Shown one piece after another: positions 59,641-64,000 of a DNA stretch of 64,000 bases. Every line of letters starts with the position of its first letter. The first letter of the stretch is position 1. The stretch is taken from NCBI GenBank assembly GCA_023416735.1, contig JAEZGX010000040.1:21539-85538 (forward strand), read 5' to 3'. The DNA comes from Verrucomicrobiota bacterium (GTDB lineage Bacteria > Verrucomicrobiota > Verrucomicrobiia > Opitutales > Opitutaceae). The position numbers were made by a program, and so were the translations under genes. The notes under the pieces are model-generated. The model had not been told where the DNA came from and did not search any database. It was given only the letters and a program-made list of their open reading frames with translations.

Positions 59641-61002
59641 TCAACGACTGGAAACGGCGGCGGGATCGCGGGTCATCGCGAGGATCCGGGCGCGGAAGGC
59701 GGCGCTGAATTCGTCGATGGACGCGTGGCCCATGTTGAGCTGGAGCTGAAGTTCCTTGGGCGCCGTGATGACGTTGTAGGAAGCATACATGCTCGTGACG
59801 GGACAGGTTTCATCGTTGTAGCCCCACGCGAGGCTGATTGGCGCACGGAGGCGGCGGGCGAAGTTCACGACGTCGTAATAGGACGTCGTGCGGATTTTTT
59901 CCTCCGTTTGATTCTCCTTTCGCGCGAGCGTGTGCGGCCAGCCACCGGCGCGACCGTGGACGTAGCCGGTGACGTCGGAGTAGGCGGGGTAATTGGAAAC
60001 GGTGCCGGTGACGCGGCGATCGAGCGCGGACGTGACGATCGAGAGCTGTCCGCCCTGGCTGCCGCCGGCGACGACGAGGTTCTTGCCGTCCCATTTTTCG
60101 TGCGACGTGAGGACATCGTTGGCGCGAACGCAGCCGAGATAGACGCGCAGGTAATAATACTGTTCGGGATTATCGAGGTGGGCGGAGTTGTAGCTGCGGA
60201 GCGCGGCGGAGCGGAGATCTTCGTAAACGCCGTCGGGGAGGTTTACGGGGATCCCGTGGATGCCGACGTCGAGCACGATGAGGCCGGTGGCGGCGAGCGA
60301 GGGATCGCCGCGGTAGGGACGGACGCCGGCGCCGGGCACGCGCAGGACGGCGGGGTAGCGGCCGGGCTTGGTCGGTTCGGCGAGCATGCCGTAGAAGCGA
60401 CTGGTGGATCCGTCGGGGCCCGCGGTTTGGAAGCTGACGTGATAAACATCGGCTTCGGCGGTGGAGGATTCGGGTATCCGGGTTTTGGTGACGCGAAGCG
60501 GAATGGAGGCGAGCTTTTCGAGGTGTTTGGCCCAGAAGGCGTCGAAGTCGGCGGGATCGGTTTGCGTCGGCTGGATTTTTTCGGGCGCGAACCCGGCGGT
60601 GGCGACGGCGCGGTAGGTTTTGTGGGCGGTGGCGAATTCGACGATGCAGCGGATGAAGCCGGGCTGGTTCAATGTGCCGCCGTCGATGCGCAGGCCCTCG
60701 GCGGGGACGGCGACGGGAGCTTGTTCGACTTCGAATTTTTCAGGGCCGACCCGGTATTTAATCGTGGCGCCGTCGATCGGATGGCCGTCGCTGCGAACAG
60801 AGATGTTGAACGTGACGCGTTCGCCGGGAGCGTAGGTCCAGTCGGCACGATCCGGAGCGACGACGATCTGCGGCGCGAGGATGCGGGTGTCGGCGTGCGC
60901 GGGTTTCGGCGCTTCGGACGCGGTGGCGAAACAGGCGAGGGAAGCGAGCGACAAAAGTGCGGCGGTGAAGCGAAGAGCGGGGAGACGTCGGGGTGATTTC
61001 AT
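59641..61002 (-). CDS. Acetyl xylan esterase / cephalosporin-C deacetylase family (AXE1, CE7-like)
   Basis: 453 residues with a signal peptide (LRFTAALLSLASLACFATA). The N-terminal about 120 residues are a beta-sandwich (TYAPGERVTFNISVRSDGHP). The alpha/beta hydrolase follows: YPAVLRVPGAGVRPYRGDPS, catalytic Ser in VVAGGSQGGQLSIVTSALD, Asp in WGYNDETCPVTSMY and His in LNMGHASIDEF. It removes acetyl groups from xylan or xylo-oligomers and so assists the GH10 xylanase of this window. The ATG at 61002 gives the signal peptide. It is divergent from the DUF5069 gene. Confidence 0.93.
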   Translation of the reverse strand: MKSPRRLPALRFTAALLSLASLACFATASEAPKPAHADTRILAPQIVVAPDRADWTYAPGERVTFNISVRSDGHPIDGATIKYRVGPEKFEVEQAPVAVPAEGLRIDGGTLNQPGFIRCIVEFATAHKTYRAVATAGFAPEKIQPTQTDPADFDAFWAKHLEKLASIPLRVTKTRIPESSTAEADVYHVSFQTAGPDGSTSRFYGMLAEPTKPGRYPAVLRVPGAGVRPYRGDPSLAATGLIVLDVGIHGIPVNLPDGVYEDLRSAALRSYNSAHLDNPEQYYYLRVYLGCVRANDVLTSHEKWDGKNLVVAGGSQGGQLSIVTSALDRRVTGTVSNYPAYSDVTGYVHGRAGGWPHTLARKENQTEEKIRTTSYYDVVNFARRLRAPISLAWGYNDETCPVTSMYASYNVITAPKELQLQLNMGHASIDEFSAAFRARILAMTRDPAAVSSR

Positions 61003-61118
61003 GAGTGTGAAAATGGAAACATGAAGCGAGTTGCTCGGAGCGAGAACGGCAAGCGGCGAAGTGCGCGGGAACGCGGGAGCGGTTTTGACACTGCGAGCAA
61101 TGAACGTCTGCTGGACGC

Positions 61119-61550
61119 ATGCAAACACCGCGAAGCGCCTACGACGAAGTGGGAGGAATCGTGTTTTTCGGACGGATGCTGGACAAGATTCGGTTGAAAG
61201 CGGCGGGGACGTTGCCGGAGGGATATGCGACGGGGACGAAGAACTGGTTCGCGTTCGATTCGCGCTGCTGCCGCTTGCTCGGCGTGAAATATCCGGCGCT
61301 GCGGAAGCGGGTGTTGGAAGGCGGATCGGATCTGGCGATTTTGAAATGGGCGTTTCGCGAAGGACGGAAGCCCGGCAAGGAGGAGATCGAGATCTGGAAT
61401 GCGTTCATGAAGAAACGAGGGTGGCGCGATCCGGCGGGACTCGAGGAAGAGAAGAAGTCGGTCGGACTCGGAGGGCGGAAGGATATCCAGACGTTCTTCG
61501 ATTTGTTCGACGTGGAGGAGGGCCGGAGGTTGCGGCGGGCGCAGGCGTGA
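61119..61550 (+). CDS. DUF5069 domain protein
   Basis: 143 residues. The opening PRSAYDEVGGIVFFGRMLDK, then IRLKAAGTLPEGYATG and FDSRCCRLLGVKYPALRKRV, is the DUF5069 signature. The C-terminal EIEIWNAFMKKRGWRD and the acidic end are also typical. It is cytoplasmic and of unknown function, often found in Verrucomicrobia and Planctomycetes. Its stop TGA overlaps the GTG start of the following gene in GTGA, indicating coupled translation. Confidence 0.9.
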   Translation: MQTPRSAYDEVGGIVFFGRMLDKIRLKAAGTLPEGYATGTKNWFAFDSRCCRLLGVKYPALRKRVLEGGSDLAILKWAFREGRKPGKEEIEIWNAFMKKRGWRDPAGLEEEKKSVGLGGRKDIQTFFDLFDVEEGRRLRRAQA

Positions 61551-62371
61551 GGCGCGGCGCGGGTGAGCGTTGGGCGGCCGGGCGCGGCTTTGCGCGTGCA
61601 GTGTGGCGGCGCGGTTTCTGGCTGTTGTTGGGCTATGGGGCGTTGGCGTTTTCGATTCTCGCGATCACCGGCGAGGTCAGCGCGAGCGACTGGCGAACGG
61701 CGAGTCGGGAGCCGGCGGGACTTGCGCCGGATCCGGCGACCACACCCGAGGCGGTGGTGCAGGTGTATGCGGCGCGGGCGATCGAGTGGCGCGGATATTT
61801 CGGCGTGCACACGTGGATCGCGGTGAAGCCGACGAACGCGAGCGCGTTCACCGTGTATGAACTAATGGGATACCAAACGCGCCGCACGGGAAATGGCGTG
61901 CGCGTGAGCCAGCGGCACGCGGACGGATACTGGTTTGGCAATCGTCCACAGGTGCTCGCGGACGTGCGCGGCCCGGGCGTGGATGCGGTGATCGAGCGGA
62001 TCGATCGCGCGGTGGCGGAGTATCCTTACGCGGGGAGTTATCACGTCTGGCCCGGACCGAACTCGAACACGTTTGTCGCGCACGTGCTGCGCGCGGTGCC
62101 GGAATTGCGCGTGGATCTGCCGGCGACGGCGATCGGGAAGGATTATCTTGGCGCGAGGCTGGCGGAGCGGACGCCGGGCGGCAGGGGCGCGCAGCTCAGT
62201 GTATTGGGCGCGCTGGGCGTGCTGGTGGGGTGGGAGGAAGGAATCGAAGTGAACGTGATCGGACTGACCTTTGGCGTGAACCCGAAGCGACTCGCGTTGA
62301 AGCTGCCGATGTTGGGCAACGTGGGGCTGGTGGACGGGGCGAAGCCGCGGGTGCTGGAGAGTAGCGAATAG
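61547..62371 (+). CDS. DUF3750 domain membrane-anchored protein
   Basis: 274 residues from GTG 61547, sharing GTGA with the preceding stop. An N-terminal signal anchor (GFWLLLGYGALAFSILAITG) precedes the DUF3750 domain: ARAIEWRGYFGVHTWIAVKP, YELMGYQTRRTGNGVRVSQR, YHVWPGPNSNTFVAHVLRAV and PELRVDLPATAIGKDYLGAR, with conserved Trp, His and Asn residues. The predicted location is periplasmic. Function is unknown; the HxW and SNTF blocks recall NlpC/LRAT-like peptidase folds (speculative). Confidence 0.88.
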   Translation: MRRGAGERWAAGRGFARAVWRRGFWLLLGYGALAFSILAITGEVSASDWRTASREPAGLAPDPATTPEAVVQVYAARAIEWRGYFGVHTWIAVKPTNASAFTVYELMGYQTRRTGNGVRVSQRHADGYWFGNRPQVLADVRGPGVDAVIERIDRAVAEYPYAGSYHVWPGPNSNTFVAHVLRAVPELRVDLPATAIGKDYLGARLAERTPGGRGAQLSVLGALGVLVGWEEGIEVNVIGLTFGVNPKRLALKLPMLGNVGLVDGAKPRVLESSE

Positions 62372-62507
62372 GAGTGTAGCGGGCCGCGTTTTTCGGCGGG
62401 AAGGCGCATCGGACAACTTGGGGCCGAGGTCGTGAACTGCGATGCTCGGTGAGCGGGACGAAAATCAGGCTGGCTACATTTGCGGATGTTATGCAAAGAA
62501 GCTGCGG

Positions 62508-63989
62508 ATGCTCATCCAATTCCGACGCCAGCTGGAGGGGTGGCGCGGGCCGTTGACGATAGCCGCCATCGCGGCAGCGGTGACGCTGTTTTTCTTCACG
62601 CCGCGCTTTGCGATTTGGAGAGGATTGGGTGTGCCGACGGCTTGGATGTATCCGGAGGTGAATCGCGCGATGGCGACGCTGAACCAGGTGGACGATCCCT
62701 TCGGCGAGATCCGCGGCGCGAGCAACATGGTGATTCAATGGCGGCTTTTTTTTCCGCTGCTCGCGCATGTGCTGCGGATCCCGGATGGCGTTTATCTGGC
62801 GCTGCCTCACCTCGGATGCCTCCTTGTGCTGGGTTTCGTGGCGAGACTGCTTCGGGATCGAGGGTGGGCGATGCGAGAGGCCGGGGCGGCCGCGGTGGTG
62901 ATAGGATCGACGTCGTGGTTTTTCGTTTCGACCGGATGGCTGGCGTATTTCGACTCGTGGTGTGTGCTCGGCATGCTGTTGGTGGCGTTTGCGCGCCGGC
63001 GGGAGTGGGTGGTGGCAGCGATGCTGGTTTCGCCATGGGTGGATGAACGCTTTGTATTCGCGTTGCCGATCTCGCTGCTCGTGCGAGGGGAATACTTCAG
63101 GCAGGATCTGAAAACCTGGCTGAAGGACGCGGCGGTGGGCGGAGCGGCGTTGTTGCCGTGGCTCGCGATCCGAGCGGGCATCTGGTGGTTCGACAATGAC
63201 GAGGTGACGGGACGCTATGTGCGTTCGCTGTGGGAACGCCGCGAGCGCTTATATGAACGCTCGCATTTGGAAGGAGCGTGGCATGGTCTGCGCTGGGGCT
63301 GGGTTTTCGCGATTGCGGGTGTGCTTGCGGCGCGAGGGCGAGCGGCGTTGGGGGTCGTGGCGGCGTTGACACTCGGCATCGTGTTTTTGCTGGCGGACGA
63401 TCTCAGCCGCTCGACGGCGGTGCTGATGCCGATCGTCCTACTCGGAGTCGTGTGCCGGGACAGGCAGCAGCACATCGATCTTTCGTGCGGCCGTGTGATG
63501 TGCCTGGCGGCGCTGAATCTGTTGTTTCCGGCTAAGCACATCGTCGCCGACAGTGGAGCGCCTATCTTATACCTGCATCGCGAAATCGAGCGCTGGGGCA
63601 ATCCGCCGCCGGAGGTCGATCCCGACGCGCTCGTGAGTTATGCCGAAGCTTATCGAGCACAGGGCAGAGCGAAGCTGGCTCGCGCGTATCTCGATGCCGC
63701 GTTAGCAATCAATGGTCGGCACGGGGAGGCTCTTCGCGGCCGTGCGGAGTTGAACCTGACGGAAGGAAACGTGGAGGCGGCGGCGACTGATTTGGGCCGA
63801 GCCTTGGACGCCGCGCCGCGTGATCCCGATCTGCTCAGAATGGCTGCGCGGATTTTCTTGGCGGGCGGTCAGCAGGAGAAAGCGGCTGAGGTTTTGCGTG
63901 CGGCCCTTGCTTCATCCGTTGAAACTTGGCCCCACCGCGCTGCAGCTCTGGCGGAGCTGCAGCGGATTGAAGCGGTGTCGGAACCTTAG
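62508..63989 (+). CDS. Polytopic membrane protein with C-terminal TPR domain
   Basis: 493 residues from ATG 62508 (MLIQFRRQLEGWRGPLTIAA). Residues 15-365 hold about nine hydrophobic helices (AAIAAAVTLFFFTPRFAIWR, VYLALPHLGCLLVLGFVARL, LGVVAALTLGIVFLLADDLS), like glycosyltransferase-type or DUF-type membrane proteins of unknown role. Residues 390-485 are tetratricopeptide repeats (ALVSYAEAYRAQGRAKLARA, AATDLGRALDAAPRDPDLLR). An ATG at 62442 would add 22 residues. I cannot name the family. It is last in the window and complete, with the stop at 63987-63989. Confidence 0.75.
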   Translation: MLIQFRRQLEGWRGPLTIAAIAAAVTLFFFTPRFAIWRGLGVPTAWMYPEVNRAMATLNQVDDPFGEIRGASNMVIQWRLFFPLLAHVLRIPDGVYLALPHLGCLLVLGFVARLLRDRGWAMREAGAAAVVIGSTSWFFVSTGWLAYFDSWCVLGMLLVAFARRREWVVAAMLVSPWVDERFVFALPISLLVRGEYFRQDLKTWLKDAAVGGAALLPWLAIRAGIWWFDNDEVTGRYVRSLWERRERLYERSHLEGAWHGLRWGWVFAIAGVLAARGRAALGVVAALTLGIVFLLADDLSRSTAVLMPIVLLGVVCRDRQQHIDLSCGRVMCLAALNLLFPAKHIVADSGAPILYLHREIERWGNPPPEVDPDALVSYAEAYRAQGRAKLARAYLDAALAINGRHGEALRGRAELNLTEGNVEAAATDLGRALDAAPRDPDLLRMAARIFLAGGQQEKAAEVLRAALASSVETWPHRAAALAELQRIEAVSEP

Positions 63990-64000
63990 GCGTCTGGCGC

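Overview
The window is GC-rich and comes from a free-living, polysaccharide-degrading bacterium. It is most probably an Opitutaceae-like member of the Verrucomicrobiota. The clearest evidence is the TonB-dependent receptor at 53867-57736: its mature N-terminus carries the VVxLSPFxV ... GYxAxxTLAGxR signature I know from Opitutaceae receptors. Tat-exported Gfo/Idh/MocA and DUF1080-type proteins, a pyrophosphate-type phosphofructokinase and large sensor kinases with beta-propeller inputs fit the same lineage. The plus strand is G-rich over most of the window, whichever strand is coding, which suggests it is the leading strand (inference). I found no tRNA, rRNA, CRISPR array, transposase or phage gene.

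Layout. 1-12.5 kb: the end of a GH97 glycosidase, small housekeeping genes, a flavin oxidoreductase, a DUF1080-PHP fusion, PPi-dependent phosphofructokinase, a secreted beta-helix protein, a TrmH methyltransferase, and a LacI regulator followed by a GH1 beta-glucosidase. 12.5-16.6 kb: an NtrC-type regulator, a histidine kinase that has lost its N-terminus, and a Tat-exported oxidoreductase. 16.8-23.6 kb: a 1926-residue alpha-2-macroglobulin protein preceded by a WYL regulator. 23.7-30.5 kb: a hypothetical, a degenerate rhomboid, an M13 peptidase, DUF4142, DUF2835, a DUF4267-like membrane protein and an FG-GAP protein. 30.5-37 kb: two small related proteins behind a hairpin-rich leader, a divergent pectate lyase (PL10)/GH43 pair, a Cache-type sensor kinase and an SGNH hydrolase. 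37-44 kb: a KamA radical-SAM aminomutase, an SGLT-like symporter, WrbA and a CPA2 cation/proton antiporter. 44-49.8 kb: a multidomain GH10 xylanase, a degraded thioredoxin-like gene, a cupin, an Rnk-like protein and a catalytically dead aldo/keto reductase. 49.8-57.8 kb: a LuxR-type response regulator and a 1042-residue periplasmic-sensor kinase, divergent from the TonB receptor. 57.8-64 kb: small conserved genes, an acetyl xylan esterase and a membrane-TPR protein.

How the genes work together. GH97, GH1, PL10, GH43, GH10 and the acetyl xylan esterase, with a TonB receptor and a Na+/sugar symporter, form a scattered plant-cell-wall (xylan/pectin/glucan) toolkit rather than one tight locus. 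The divergent two-component pair probably controls the receptor.

The most unusual signal is a receptor-type LSPF/TLAG segment placed in the bait-region position of the alpha-2-macroglobulin. Other notable items are two pseudoenzymes (aldo/keto reductase and rhomboid), two or three decayed genes, and two families of short palindromic intergenic repeats.
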